Below, one piece after another: positions 9,311 through 17,931 of a DNA stretch of 64,000 nt; within the stretch, counting starts at the first letter, position 1, and each line of letters opens with the position of its first letter. The stretch is from contig DASYHP010000067.1 in NCBI GenBank assembly GCA_035998495.1, positions 178,218 to 242,217 of the forward strand, written 5' to 3'. This stretch comes from Mesorhizobium_B sp035998495. Its GTDB lineage: Bacteria > Pseudomonadota > Alphaproteobacteria > Rhizobiales > Rhizobiaceae. The notes below the pieces were generated by a model that worked only from the letters and a program-made list of their open reading frames with translations, did no database searches and had not been told where the DNA came from. The position numbers and the translations under genes were made by a program.

Positions 9311-9520
9311 CTGTAAACCCCAAAGGAACGACCATGCTCCGCCTGCCAGCCCGCAACGGCGAGTGCGATCTCGCTCAGCGGCCCACGTCCCGGCTGGGCT
9401 CACGCAGCAAGCCAGGAAGTGGACGGCGCCATCGTGCTGGCATTCTGGCGGAAGTGGTGTAGCGTTACTCCGGGGAAGGTTCGGGAGCAAGATCGCGTCG
9501 ATGGCCGCGGGAGGCGGAGC

Positions 9521-11872
9521 GTGAGCCTGTCATCTCCCGCGACTCGGCAGCTTCGAGGCGCGGCGGCGTCTCGTGCCGCCTGGGCCGTCCGGCAGGGCAG
9601 GGACCATGCGGCCGCAAGCCTCGGGCCATGGCTGCTATTCTTGGCGCGGCGCCTGCAGACGACCCTGGAACTCGAGCGCGAGCGAGGCGCTCTCTATCTC
9701 TGCGTCCCCATCGCCTTGGGCGCAGGTGCCATCGCTTATTTCACGCTGCCAGTCGAGCCGCCCGGCTGGTCGATCTTGGGCCTCTTGCTTCTTGCATGCG
9801 GCGCGACATGGGCCTCGCGCGGGTGGGACGTGTCCGGAAGGTTGGCGGCGACCTTTCTGCTGGTGGTTCTCGGCGTGGCGGCCGCCAAGTTCGAGACCTG
9901 GCGCGCATCGACCAAGATGCTGGGTGCAGAGGTGACCACCACGCTGACCGGGCGCGTGGCGGCGATCGACCCGCTGTCCAACGGTCGAACGCGCCTGACG
10001 CTCGATGTGCTTGCTACAGATCGCCCGAAGTTGCGCTACGCGCCTGAGCGTGTCCGCGTCTCCACCCAGAAACCCGTTCCTGGATTGAACGCCGGCTCCA
10101 CGGCGTCCGGCGTGGCGCGGCTGATGCCGCCTTCAGGTCCGGTGCGGCCCGGAGGGTATGACTTCTCCTTCGAGAGCTATTTCGACGGCTTGGGCGGGAG
10201 CGGCTTCTTCATGGGTCAGCCGCGTCTGCTGCCGCCGGATAGCCAAAGCTGGTCCACTTTCGCCGAGCAACTGGAGAATTTCCGCAATGCGGTTGCGGCG
10301 AGAATCCGGGACCACATCCCTGGCGCGGAGGGCGAGATCGCGGCCGCGCTTGTGGTGGGCGTTCGCGCCGGTATTCCGGAGGAGGTGAACGAGCATCTGC
10401 GCCTCACGGGGCTGGCTCACGTGCTCTCCATTTCCGGCCTGCACATGGCTCTGGTCGCGGCCACCGTGATGGGCGGCGTGCGCGGCGTCCTCGCCTTGTT
10501 TGCGAGCTTTGCCGCCCGGCACGCGATCAAGAAACATGCGGCCGTTGCGGCGCTGGTCGTGGCTTCGGCCTACTTGCTCATTTCGGGCGCGGAAGTGGCT
10601 GCGCAACGTTCCTTCATCATGCTGGCCGTGATCCTCCTGGCGGTGATCTGCGACCGGACCGCCCTCACCATGCGCAATCTGGCGACGGCCGCCATCCTGA
10701 TCCTGCTCTGGTCGCCGCACGAGATCATGGGGCCGAGCTTTCAGATGTCCTTTGCGGCGACCGCGGCCCTGATCGCCGCCTATGGCTCGTGGACCTATTC
10801 TCGCCGCGCGACGCATCCTAGCCGTTCGGCTTCGGCGGGCACGGCGGGCCTGTGGGCAAGGCGAGGGGCGCGCGCGCTTGTCGGGCTGGGGACGACGTCT
10901 TTGGTCGCAGGCGCCGCCACACTGGTTTTCGGCGCCTACCACTTCCATCGGATGTCGCCCCTCAGCCTTCCCGCCAACCTTTTGGCGATGCCGGTGATTT
11001 CGCTGCTCGTGATGCCATTCGCGGTGATTGGCATGCTTGCCATGCCGTTCGGCCTCGACGGTCCATTCTGGCGCGTCATGGGCTTCGGGCTCGACACCAT
11101 GCTGAAGGTTGCAGAGCGCCTGGCCGAGTTGTCGCCCTCGGGCTTGGTCGGCACCGTCCCCGTGGTTTGCCTAGCCGCGGTCACGGCCGCCATCCTGTTG
11201 GCCACCATTCCAACATCCCGGTTGCGGTTCATCGCCCTGTTTCCCGCCATTGTGGCTGCTGCCAGCTTCGCCACGCGAAGCCCGCCCGACATCCTGATTG
11301 CGGAAGATGGGAGGCTCGTCGGCATGCGCGGCGCAGCCGACACTCTGGCGATGAGCCGTCCACGCCCGAACGCGTTTACGGCCGAGGTTTGGCTCCGAGC
11401 GACGGCCAGCACCGCCGCCGTGGCGCTGGCGGCCGATTCGCCCGCGCCGCTCGCTGCGCACGCCCTGGGAGTGTCGGAGAACGGAGGTTCAGGGTTTCAT
11501 TGCGCGGAGGGGCTTTGCTGGACGCAGCATGCGAGCGGCGCGCGGCTAGCCATCGCCGAAACGGCGGGCCATCTCCGTGACGCCTGCCTATGGGCCGACT
11601 TTCTCGTGGTATCCGATCCGACCGAGCGCAAGGTTTGCGGCCGCCGACGGCGAGGCCAGGTCATCTTGACGGGCCGGGAGTTGGCGCGGCTCGGCAGCGC
11701 CAGCGTGCATGTCAGAACCTCCGATAGACAATTGCACCTACGATTGCGCCATGCCATCGACGAGCCGTTCCGCCCGTGGCACCAGCATCGGCGCTTCTCG
11801 CGTGCTGCGCGGGGCCTCGAGGAGCGGTCATCCGCGTTCGCCCGCCCGACCCACGCTGCACCAGCCGACTGA
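9521..11872 (+). CDS. comEC: ComEC/Rec2 family competence protein
   Basis: ComEC forms the inner membrane channel for DNA uptake in naturally competent bacteria; in most alphaproteobacteria its role is inferred only. The protein (about 783 residues from the GTG chosen) has an N-terminal DUF4131 region, the Competence domain with the diagnostic LTGLAHVLSISGLHMALVA segment, and many membrane helices. The C-terminal part (from about residue 590) lacks a recognisable metallo-beta-lactamase active site, as is common in this class. GGGAGG six bases before the GTG at 9521 supports the start; the frame is open further upstream to 9419. Confidence 0.88.
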   Translation: MSLSSPATRQLRGAAASRAAWAVRQGRDHAAASLGPWLLFLARRLQTTLELERERGALYLCVPIALGAGAIAYFTLPVEPPGWSILGLLLLACGATWASRGWDVSGRLAATFLLVVLGVAAAKFETWRASTKMLGAEVTTTLTGRVAAIDPLSNGRTRLTLDVLATDRPKLRYAPERVRVSTQKPVPGLNAGSTASGVARLMPPSGPVRPGGYDFSFESYFDGLGGSGFFMGQPRLLPPDSQSWSTFAEQLENFRNAVAARIRDHIPGAEGEIAAALVVGVRAGIPEEVNEHLRLTGLAHVLSISGLHMALVAATVMGGVRGVLALFASFAARHAIKKHAAVAALVVASAYLLISGAEVAAQRSFIMLAVILLAVICDRTALTMRNLATAAILILLWSPHEIMGPSFQMSFAATAALIAAYGSWTYSRRATHPSRSASAGTAGLWARRGARALVGLGTTSLVAGAATLVFGAYHFHRMSPLSLPANLLAMPVISLLVMPFAVIGMLAMPFGLDGPFWRVMGFGLDTMLKVAERLAELSPSGLVGTVPVVCLAAVTAAILLATIPTSRLRFIALFPAIVAAASFATRSPPDILIAEDGRLVGMRGAADTLAMSRPRPNAFTAEVWLRATASTAAVALAADSPAPLAAHALGVSENGGSGFHCAEGLCWTQHASGARLAIAETAGHLRDACLWADFLVVSDPTERKVCGRRRRGQVILTGRELARLGSASVHVRTSDRQLHLRLRHAIDEPFRPWHQHRRFSRAARGLEERSSAFARPTHAAPAD

Positions 11873-11891
11873 GTGCAACTCGCGACTTGCA

Positions 11892-11906
11892 GAACACAAC
11901 TCGAAC
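11892..11906 (+). promoter_or_regulatory. SOS box (LexA operator) upstream of lexA
   Basis: GAAC-ACAACTC-GAAC is a perfect match on the opposite strand to GTTC-N7-GTTC, the direct-repeat LexA operator established for alphaproteobacteria. It lies 48 bases before the lexA start. A further TGTTCT at 11917-11922 forms a longer inverted repeat with AGAACA at 11891-11896 and may contribute. This predicts autoregulation of lexA. Confidence 0.85.
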
Positions 11907-11954
11907 AGATAGTGTTTGTTCTGGTTTTGTATCGATCGATTCGTGAGGCCCGGC

Positions 11955-12668
11955 ATGCTCACCCGCAAACAGCACGAGCTTCTTCTCTTCATCCATGAGC
12001 GCATGAAGGAGTCCGGCATTCCGCCATCCTTCGACGAGATGAAGGGGGCGTTGGACCTCGCGTCGAAGTCCGGTATCCATCGTCTGATCATGGCACTCGA
12101 GGAGCGAGGCTTCATCCGCCGGCTGCCGAACCGTGCCCGAGCTTTGGAGGTGGTGAGGCTGCCCGACTCGATCGCGCCGGGGCTCGCACCGAACAAGAAG
12201 TTCTCGCCCAGCGTGATCGAAGGCAGTCTCGGAAAGAAGGCCCCGGAGGCTGCCGGCATACGCCGGCCGCAGGGCGAATCGGTTGGGGCGGTCGCGATCC
12301 CGGTCATGGGCCGGATCGCGGCCGGCGTGCCCATCGACGCCATTCAACACAAGACCCATACGATCGCGGTGCCGCCGGAAATGCTTTCGGGCGGCGAGCA
12401 TTACGCGTTGGAAGTGCGCGGCGACTCCATGATCGAAGCCGGCATTCTGGATGGCGACACCGTCATCATCCGCAACACGAACACGGCCAATCCTGGCGAT
12501 ATCGTTGTGGCTTTGGTGGACGACCAGGAGGCGACGTTGAAGCGGTTCCGGCGCAAGGGGGCGTCCGTCGCACTCGAGGCCGCAAATCCCGCCTACGAGA
12601 CGCGCATTTTCGGACCGGATCGCGTGAAGGTGCAAGGCAGACTCGTGGGGCTCATTCGACGGTATTAA
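11955..12668 (+). CDS. lexA: SOS response transcriptional repressor LexA
   Basis: LexA represses DNA-damage genes and cleaves itself when stimulated by RecA filaments. The 237-residue protein has an N-terminal winged helix (MLTRKQHELLLFIHERM) and a C-terminal S24 protease domain. The scissile Ala-Gly is at residues 123-124 (GRIAAGVP), the nucleophile is Ser158 (VRGDSMIEAG) and the general base is Lys196 (ATLKRF). The ATG with GTGAGG upstream was chosen; an in-frame upstream start would read through the operator region. It sits directly after comEC. Confidence 0.97.
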   Translation: MLTRKQHELLLFIHERMKESGIPPSFDEMKGALDLASKSGIHRLIMALEERGFIRRLPNRARALEVVRLPDSIAPGLAPNKKFSPSVIEGSLGKKAPEAAGIRRPQGESVGAVAIPVMGRIAAGVPIDAIQHKTHTIAVPPEMLSGGEHYALEVRGDSMIEAGILDGDTVIIRNTNTANPGDIVVALVDDQEATLKRFRRKGASVALEAANPAYETRIFGPDRVKVQGRLVGLIRRY

Positions 12669-13022
12669 GCGCAGCCGATCTGGAGAGCGCCGGCGTAAGC
12701 GCTGGAATCTTCGGTCAGAGCTGATCACAGCCCGACCGCCATGGTAGTTCTTTCCCACGGGATAGTTCCATAATATATCTTATGCGACTGTCTGCTGGGC
12801 AGTCAAAGCACGGGGTAAGGCTTCTGGTGCATGCCCTTCCCTGAACGCGAGGTTCTGCGCAGCGCGTGAGATGGTAGCTGCCGCGAGGCAGTGGCATCTG
12901 AGCTGCTCTCAGTGAGCCTGATCCTGGGCGCCGATGCCGGCTTGAAGGTCAAGAGTGGTTGTGGGATGGGCGAGCCTGACGCCGCGTCCCGGCGCTGGTC
13001 GGTCGTTTTCACCAGAGGTCGC
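12669..13022. other. 354-base intergenic stretch between lexA and mazG
   Basis: No convincing protein gene is visible. An AT-rich island stands out in the GC-rich background: CATAATATATCTTATG at 12769-12784, a near-palindrome that also resembles a -10 region. It is followed by potential hairpins: GACTG/CAGTC in about 12786-12804 and CTGCC-GCGA-GGCAG around 12878-12891. A good ribosome binding site (AGAGG) precedes mazG at the right end. A small RNA or the mazG promoter could lie here; neither is proven. Confidence 0.35.
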
Positions 13023-13847
13023 ATGCAGCCATCCTCCGACATTGCCCGCCTGTTCGAGATCATGGCGGCCTTGCGCGATCCGCAAACAGGCTGTCCATGG
13101 GACGCTGAGCAGGATTTCGCATCGATCGCGCCTTACACGATCGAAGAAGCGTTCGAGGTCGCGGATGCGATCGAGCGCAAGGACTGGCTCGACTTGCGCG
13201 ACGAGCTGGGCGACCTGCTCCTGCAGGTCGTTTTCCATTCGCAGATGGCGGCCGAACAGCGCCTATTCACGTTCGATGATGTGGTGCTTGCGATCACGCG
13301 CAAGATGATCCGGCGCCACCCGCATGTCTTCGGTGCTGTCACGGCGGAGGACGCCCAGGCCGCGAAGCGGTCCTGGAACGACATCAAGGCCGAGGAGAAG
13401 GCTGAGCGAGAGACGGAGCGTGACGGGCGTGGTGCGGCCGAACGCGCCACCGCGGGGTTCTTGTCCGGGCTGCCGGCGGCTCTGCCCGCCCTGGTGCGGG
13501 CTCAGAAGCTCCAGGAAAAGGCGGCTGAGGTCGGCTTCGATTGGAGCGAGGCGGAACCGATCTTGAGCAAGCTGGAGGAAGAGATCGGTGAGTTGCGCGC
13601 GGCCTTGAGATCGCAAGAAGCGGCGGCCGTAAAAGACGAGATGGGCGATGTGCTTTTCTCCCTCGTGAATCTCTGCCGACATATCGGCGCGGATGCCGAG
13701 GGCGCCCTGCGCGGGACGAACGAGAAGTTCCGGCGCCGGTTCCACGCCGTGGAGGCTGAACTCGGACGGCAAGGCTCGTCCTTGCAGGAAGCTTCCTTGG
13801 AGGAGATGGAGCGGCTCTGGCAGCAGGCCAAGAGCGTCTGTCCGTAG
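13023..13847 (+). CDS. mazG: Nucleoside triphosphate pyrophosphohydrolase MazG
   Basis: MazG hydrolyses NTPs to NMP and pyrophosphate and is linked to house-cleaning and stringent-response control. The 274-residue product has two MazG domains. The first has LRDPQTGCPWDAEQ and the metal-binding EEAFEVADAIE...LRDELGDLLLQV motif; the second repeats the EEIGELRAAL...DEMGDVLFSLVNL pattern. The ATG is preceded by AGAGG. The 3' end faces hflX across 35 bases. Confidence 0.95.
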   Translation: MQPSSDIARLFEIMAALRDPQTGCPWDAEQDFASIAPYTIEEAFEVADAIERKDWLDLRDELGDLLLQVVFHSQMAAEQRLFTFDDVVLAITRKMIRRHPHVFGAVTAEDAQAAKRSWNDIKAEEKAERETERDGRGAAERATAGFLSGLPAALPALVRAQKLQEKAAEVGFDWSEAEPILSKLEEEIGELRAALRSQEAAAVKDEMGDVLFSLVNLCRHIGADAEGALRGTNEKFRRRFHAVEAELGRQGSSLQEASLEEMERLWQQAKSVCP

Positions 13848-13882
13848 GTCGGGCGCAAACGGCTCCAGAGCCCCGGCCCGCT

Positions 13883-15280
13883 CTATGCTTCGGCGATTTC
13901 GTCCGGCGGGGGCGTCGGCGTGCGGGGCAGGCGAGCCTGCACATCGTCGGCCGCCGCTTTGGTGGTCCGCACGTGAAGCGCCACGCCGCCATCCTCCCGG
14001 TCTTCGCGCGCCACCACGTCCCCGTTCTCATAGATCCAGTCGAGCAGCGCGAGCTGGTCGGGCCGCAAGCGGAGCTCCAAGTTGATGATGTCGCCAGCCA
14101 GGCGCGCCTCGATGGCCGAGGTCAGCGCCTCCAACCCCTCACCCTTCACGGCCGATATGGCGATCGGCTGGCTGCCGTCGTCCGGACCGCTGGCCAGGAG
14201 CCGCTCGCGGGCGCCCGGCTCTACAAGATCGAGCTTGTTCCAGACTTCGATCACGCGCTCGTCGTCGTCCGGATCGACGCCGAGATCCGCCAGGATCTGC
14301 TCCACGTCCTGCGCCTGCGCCGCTGTGTCGGAGTCGGCGATATCGCGGACATGAAGGATCAGATCCGCCTCCACCACCTCTTCGAGCGTGGCCCGGAAGG
14401 CGGCCACGAGATGCGTCGGCAGGTCGGAGATGAATCCCACCGTGTCCGAAAGGATGATGGGCGTTCCATGCGGCAGTCGAAGGCGGCGCAAGGTGGGGTC
14501 CAGCGTGGCGAACAGCATGTTCTCAGCCAGAACGCCCGCGCCCGTCAGGTGGTTGAACAATGTGGACTTGCCGGCATTGGTGTAGCCGACGATCGCCACC
14601 ACCGGAAACGGAACCTTCTTGCGTTTGGCGCGGTGGAGGTCGCGAGTGCGCCGAACCACTTCCAGCTCGCGTTTCAACCTGACGATCTTTTCCTGCAAGA
14701 GCCGCCGGTCGGCCTCGATCTGGGTTTCGCCCGGCCCCCCCAGGAATCCGGCGCCGCCGCGCTGCCGCTCCAGATGGGTCCAGCTCCGGACCAGCCGGCC
14801 CTTCTGATATTCGAGATGGGCGAGATCGACCTGCAGCACGCCTTCCTTGGTGCGCGCCCGCTCGCCGAAAATCTCCAGGATCAAGCCAGTGCGGTCCAGC
14901 ACCTTGGCCTTGAGCTCCTTCTCCAGGTTCCGCTGTTGAACGGGTGTGAGCGCATGATCCACGATCACAAGCTCCGCCTTCTTCTCCTCGACGATCTCCC
15001 GCAGTTCCTCGACCTTGCCCGACCCCAGAAGGGTTGAGGGGCGCGGCTCATTCAGCGTGATGACGGCCTCATGAATGATGTCGAGATCGATCGCGCGCGC
15101 CAAGCCCACCGCCTCGACCGCACGCGCTTCGGGCGAGCGCTGCATGCGGGGTCGCTGCATGTTTCGCTCCACGCCCCCTGCCCTGCGCGTGAGGACGGGA
15201 ACCACGACCGCGGCCCGGGTTTGCCCGTCGCCGCTCTGCCGCTCGCCAGGGGCGGTTGTCAGTTTTTCGTCTCGAGGCAC
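13883..15280 (-). CDS. hflX: GTPase HflX
   Basis: HflX is a ribosome-associated GTPase that splits stalled ribosomes under stress. The 465-residue protein has an N-terminal HflX domain containing the glycine-rich GGAGFLGGPGETQIEADRR segment. The GTPase domain follows, with G1 GYTNAGKST, G3 DTVGFISDLP and G4 NKLD. The GTG start shares its G with the hfq stop codon (TAGTG), so translation is coupled to hfq; this hfq-hflX pair is conserved in proteobacteria. The first 40 or so residues are not conserved, so an internal start is possible. Confidence 0.94.
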   Translation of the reverse strand: MPRDEKLTTAPGERQSGDGQTRAAVVVPVLTRRAGGVERNMQRPRMQRSPEARAVEAVGLARAIDLDIIHEAVITLNEPRPSTLLGSGKVEELREIVEEKKAELVIVDHALTPVQQRNLEKELKAKVLDRTGLILEIFGERARTKEGVLQVDLAHLEYQKGRLVRSWTHLERQRGGAGFLGGPGETQIEADRRLLQEKIVRLKRELEVVRRTRDLHRAKRKKVPFPVVAIVGYTNAGKSTLFNHLTGAGVLAENMLFATLDPTLRRLRLPHGTPIILSDTVGFISDLPTHLVAAFRATLEEVVEADLILHVRDIADSDTAAQAQDVEQILADLGVDPDDDERVIEVWNKLDLVEPGARERLLASGPDDGSQPIAISAVKGEGLEALTSAIEARLAGDIINLELRLRPDQLALLDWIYENGDVVAREDREDGGVALHVRTTKAAADDVQARLPRTPTPPPDEIAEA

Positions 15281-15528
15281 TAACCTTCTCGTGCCCCTTC
15301 GTCGCCGTCATACATGTTGACAGGCTGGCTGGGCATGATCGTCGAGATCGCATGCTTGTACACGAGCTGCGAATGCCCGTCCCGCCTCAGCAGCACGCAA
15401 AAATTGTCGAATGAGGTCACGACGCCGGTAAGCTTCACCCCGTTGATGAGAAAGATCGTCAGCGGGTTCTTGCTCTTGCGGACCGAGTTGAGAAACACAT
15501 CCTGGAGGTTCTGAGACCGTTCAGCCAT
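15280..15528 (-). CDS. hfq: RNA chaperone Hfq
   Basis: Hfq is the hexameric Sm-like protein that pairs small RNAs with mRNAs. The 82-residue product has Sm1 (NPLTIFLINGVKLTGVVTSF) and Sm2 (YKHAISTIMPSQPV) motifs intact. GAAGG upstream of the second in-frame ATG supports the start used. A 131-base gap to dat probably contains its promoter. hflX follows with a one-base overlap. Confidence 0.98.
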   Translation of the reverse strand: MAERSQNLQDVFLNSVRKSKNPLTIFLINGVKLTGVVTSFDNFCVLLRRDGHSQLVYKHAISTIMPSQPVNMYDGDEGAREG

Positions 15529-15659
15529 ACACCTTCGATCCACTGTTCTTTTTTGCTCGCCACCCCAGCGAGAGCCCCCTCGCCTGCCTGAAGCTATGTC
15601 GCCCCATCAGAAAAATCGAGTGAGGTTGTCGCCTTTTCTGCGAAAGTTTCCATGCGCGA

Positions 15660-16523
15660 TCAAATGCATGTCTTTTCCGCAACATCGAAGATGGCTTGCC
15701 GGAGCGAGAGCGCCACCGTGCCCGGATGCCCATTGGCGATCACATGCCCGTCGATTTCCACGACCGGCATGACGAGCGTGGTCGCCGCGGTGATGAACGC
15801 TTCCCGCGCATCGTAGGCTTCCTTGAGTGTGAACCCGCGCTCCTCGACACTTAATCCGAGCTTCGCAGCGACATCGATGACAGTGGCTCGGGTGACCCCT
15901 TTCAGGATGCCGTGATCAGCAGGGCGCGTGAGAAGCCGGCCCTCGGGAGTGACGATCCACGCATTGGTCGCGGCGCCCTCTTTCACTGTGCCGTCGACGT
16001 CGACAAACCAAGCCTCTTGGGCGCCGACCTCCTTGGCTTGCTGGCGGGCGAGCACGTTGGGCAAAAGGCCCACCGTCTTGATGTCCACGCGCGCCCAGCG
16101 GTTCTCCGGCACCGTGATCACCTTGATTCCGGCCTCGGCTCGTTTGCTGCCGGCCACTGGGTCGGTGCGCTTCGCCGTGACCACCAGCGACGGCGGGGTT
16201 CCGGGCCGGGGAAAGACATGGTCGCGCGGGGCCACGCCGCGCGTCACCTGCAGATAGACCATGCCGTTCTCGACCCGGTTGCGCCGGATCACTTCGCCGA
16301 TGACGGATTGAAGCGCCGCGCGCCTCAACGGCCAGGCGATGGAGAGCTCTCGAAGCGAGCGGTCGAGGCGGTCCAGGTGCCGCGTCAGGTCGATCACGAA
16401 GCCACGGGCCACCTCGCAGACCTCGTAAACGCCGTCCGCGAACTGATAGCCCCGGTCCTCGATGTGGACGCTGGCCGCGCGATGCGGAACGTAACGCCCA
16501 TTCACATAGGTGATGCGCGGCAT
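15660..16523 (-). CDS. dat: D-amino acid aminotransferase (class IV PLP enzyme)
   Basis: This fold-type IV aminotransferase probably makes D-glutamate or D-alanine for peptidoglycan. The 287-residue protein begins with RITYVNGRYVPHRAASVHIEDRGYQ cut at the family N-terminus, and has the PLP lysine in VDIKTVGLLPNVLARQ. D-amino acid aminotransferase is the best subfamily match by eye; a branched-chain or aminodeoxychorismate lyase function is less likely. AGGAGGGG directly precedes the ATG. It lies between ntrX and hfq on the same strand. Confidence 0.85.
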   Translation of the reverse strand: MPRITYVNGRYVPHRAASVHIEDRGYQFADGVYEVCEVARGFVIDLTRHLDRLDRSLRELSIAWPLRRAALQSVIGEVIRRNRVENGMVYLQVTRGVAPRDHVFPRPGTPPSLVVTAKRTDPVAGSKRAEAGIKVITVPENRWARVDIKTVGLLPNVLARQQAKEVGAQEAWFVDVDGTVKEGAATNAWIVTPEGRLLTRPADHGILKGVTRATVIDVAAKLGLSVEERGFTLKEAYDAREAFITAATTLVMPVVEIDGHVIANGHPGTVALSLRQAIFDVAEKTCI

Positions 16524-16563
16524 CTCCCCTCCTGATGCGTGGTGAGGCCGGCCCGGACAAAAC

Positions 16564-17931
16564 TCAGCCGCCGACGCCGAGCGACTTCAGCTTGCGGTGG
16601 AGCGCCGACCGTTCCATGCCGATGAATTCGGCGGTGCGCGAGATGTTTCCGCCGAAGCGGTTGATCTGCGCGACGAGATATTCCTTCTCGAACATCTCGC
16701 GAGCCTCGCGCAGCGGCAAACCCATGATGTGGACGTCGGACTGGTTGGGCGCCCGCGGCATCACGTCGCCGATCTCGGCCGGCAGCAGGTCAGCGGTGAT
16801 CGGCGCGTCGGCATCGCCTCCGCGAACCAGAATCAGCAGCCGCTCGACATTGTTGCGGAGCTGCCGCACATTCCCGGGCCAGTTGTGGGCCTGAAGCACC
16901 GCGAGCGCATCGTCACCGATCCGGCGCGGCTTGATGCCGGACTGGCGGGCGATCTGCTTCACGAAGTGATCGACGAGATAGGGGATGTCCTCGCGCCGTT
17001 CCGCCAAAGGCGGCACGAGAACGGGAACGACCGCGAGCCGGTGATAAAGGTCTTCGCGGAAGCGGCCGTCCGCGATCATGGCTTCGAGGTTGTGCGCCGT
17101 CGATGAGACCACGCGCACGTCCACCTTCACGCGTTTGTTGCCGCCGACGCGCTCGAACTGCTGGTCCACGAGCACGCGCAGGATTTTGGCCTGCGTCTCG
17201 CGGGGCATGTCGGCCACCTCGTCGAGATAGAGGATGCCGCGATGCGCCTCCTCGAGCGCGCCCACCTTGCGCTCGCCGCCGTTCGACTCCGTGCCGAAGA
17301 GCTCGATCTCCATGCGCTCCGGCGTGATCGCCGCCGCGTTCAGGCTCACAAAGGGACCCGCGCTCCGGGCGGAGTTCGCGTGGATGGCCCGCGCCACCAT
17401 CTCCTTGCCTGAGCCGGACGGGCCGATGATCATGATGCGGCTGTTGGTGGGCGCCACCCGCTCGATCGTGTGCCGGAGCTGAACCATGGCCGAGGACATG
17501 CCGATCAACTCGGCCGTGTCGCCGGCGCGGATCTTCAGGTCCGACACCTCCCGCCGCAGCTTGGATGTTTCCAGCGCCCGTTCGGCCACCAAGACGAGCC
17601 GATCGGCCTTGAAAGGTTTTTCGATGAAGTCGTAGGCGCCGCGGCGGATCGCCGAAACCGCGGTCTCGATGGTGCCGTGGCCCGAGATCATGACCACGGC
17701 GAGATGCGGGTGCATGGTCTTGATCTGATCGAGCAGCGCCAGGCCATCGAGCCGTGAGCCCTGCAGCCAGATGTCGAGGAAAACCAGGCGCGGCACGCGG
17801 TCGGCGATGGCAGCCAGCGCGCTGTCGCTGTCATGGGCGGTCCGCGTCTCGTGGCCTTCATCGCTCAAGATGCCCGCGACGATGTCCCGAATGTCCGCCT
17901 CGTCGTCCACCACCAATATGTCAGACGCCAT
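16564..17931 (-). CDS. ntrX: Nitrogen/redox response regulator NtrX
   Basis: NtrX is the response regulator partner of NtrY. The 455-residue protein has a receiver domain with phospho-acceptor Asp53 (LVFLDIWLQG), an AAA+ domain with Walker A GPSGSGKE, and a C-terminal Fis-type HTH (ISRTAEFIGMERSALHRKLK). The sigma54-contacting GAFTGA loop is missing: the corresponding stretch reads ELFGTESNGGERKVGALEEA. The start overlaps the end of ntrY by 11 bases, so the pair is co-translated. Confidence 0.95.
   Translation of the reverse strand: MASDILVVDDEADIRDIVAGILSDEGHETRTAHDSDSALAAIADRVPRLVFLDIWLQGSRLDGLALLDQIKTMHPHLAVVMISGHGTIETAVSAIRRGAYDFIEKPFKADRLVLVAERALETSKLRREVSDLKIRAGDTAELIGMSSAMVQLRHTIERVAPTNSRIMIIGPSGSGKEMVARAIHANSARSAGPFVSLNAAAITPERMEIELFGTESNGGERKVGALEEAHRGILYLDEVADMPRETQAKILRVLVDQQFERVGGNKRVKVDVRVVSSTAHNLEAMIADGRFREDLYHRLAVVPVLVPPLAERREDIPYLVDHFVKQIARQSGIKPRRIGDDALAVLQAHNWPGNVRQLRNNVERLLILVRGGDADAPITADLLPAEIGDVMPRAPNQSDVHIMGLPLREAREMFEKEYLVAQINRFGGNISRTAEFIGMERSALHRKLKSLGVGG

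Noticed and set aside
12803..13063. 86-codon minus-strand frame in the lexA-mazG gap
   Set aside because: Overlaps the mazG start and ribosome binding site, lacks a good initiation signal, and resembles nothing known.
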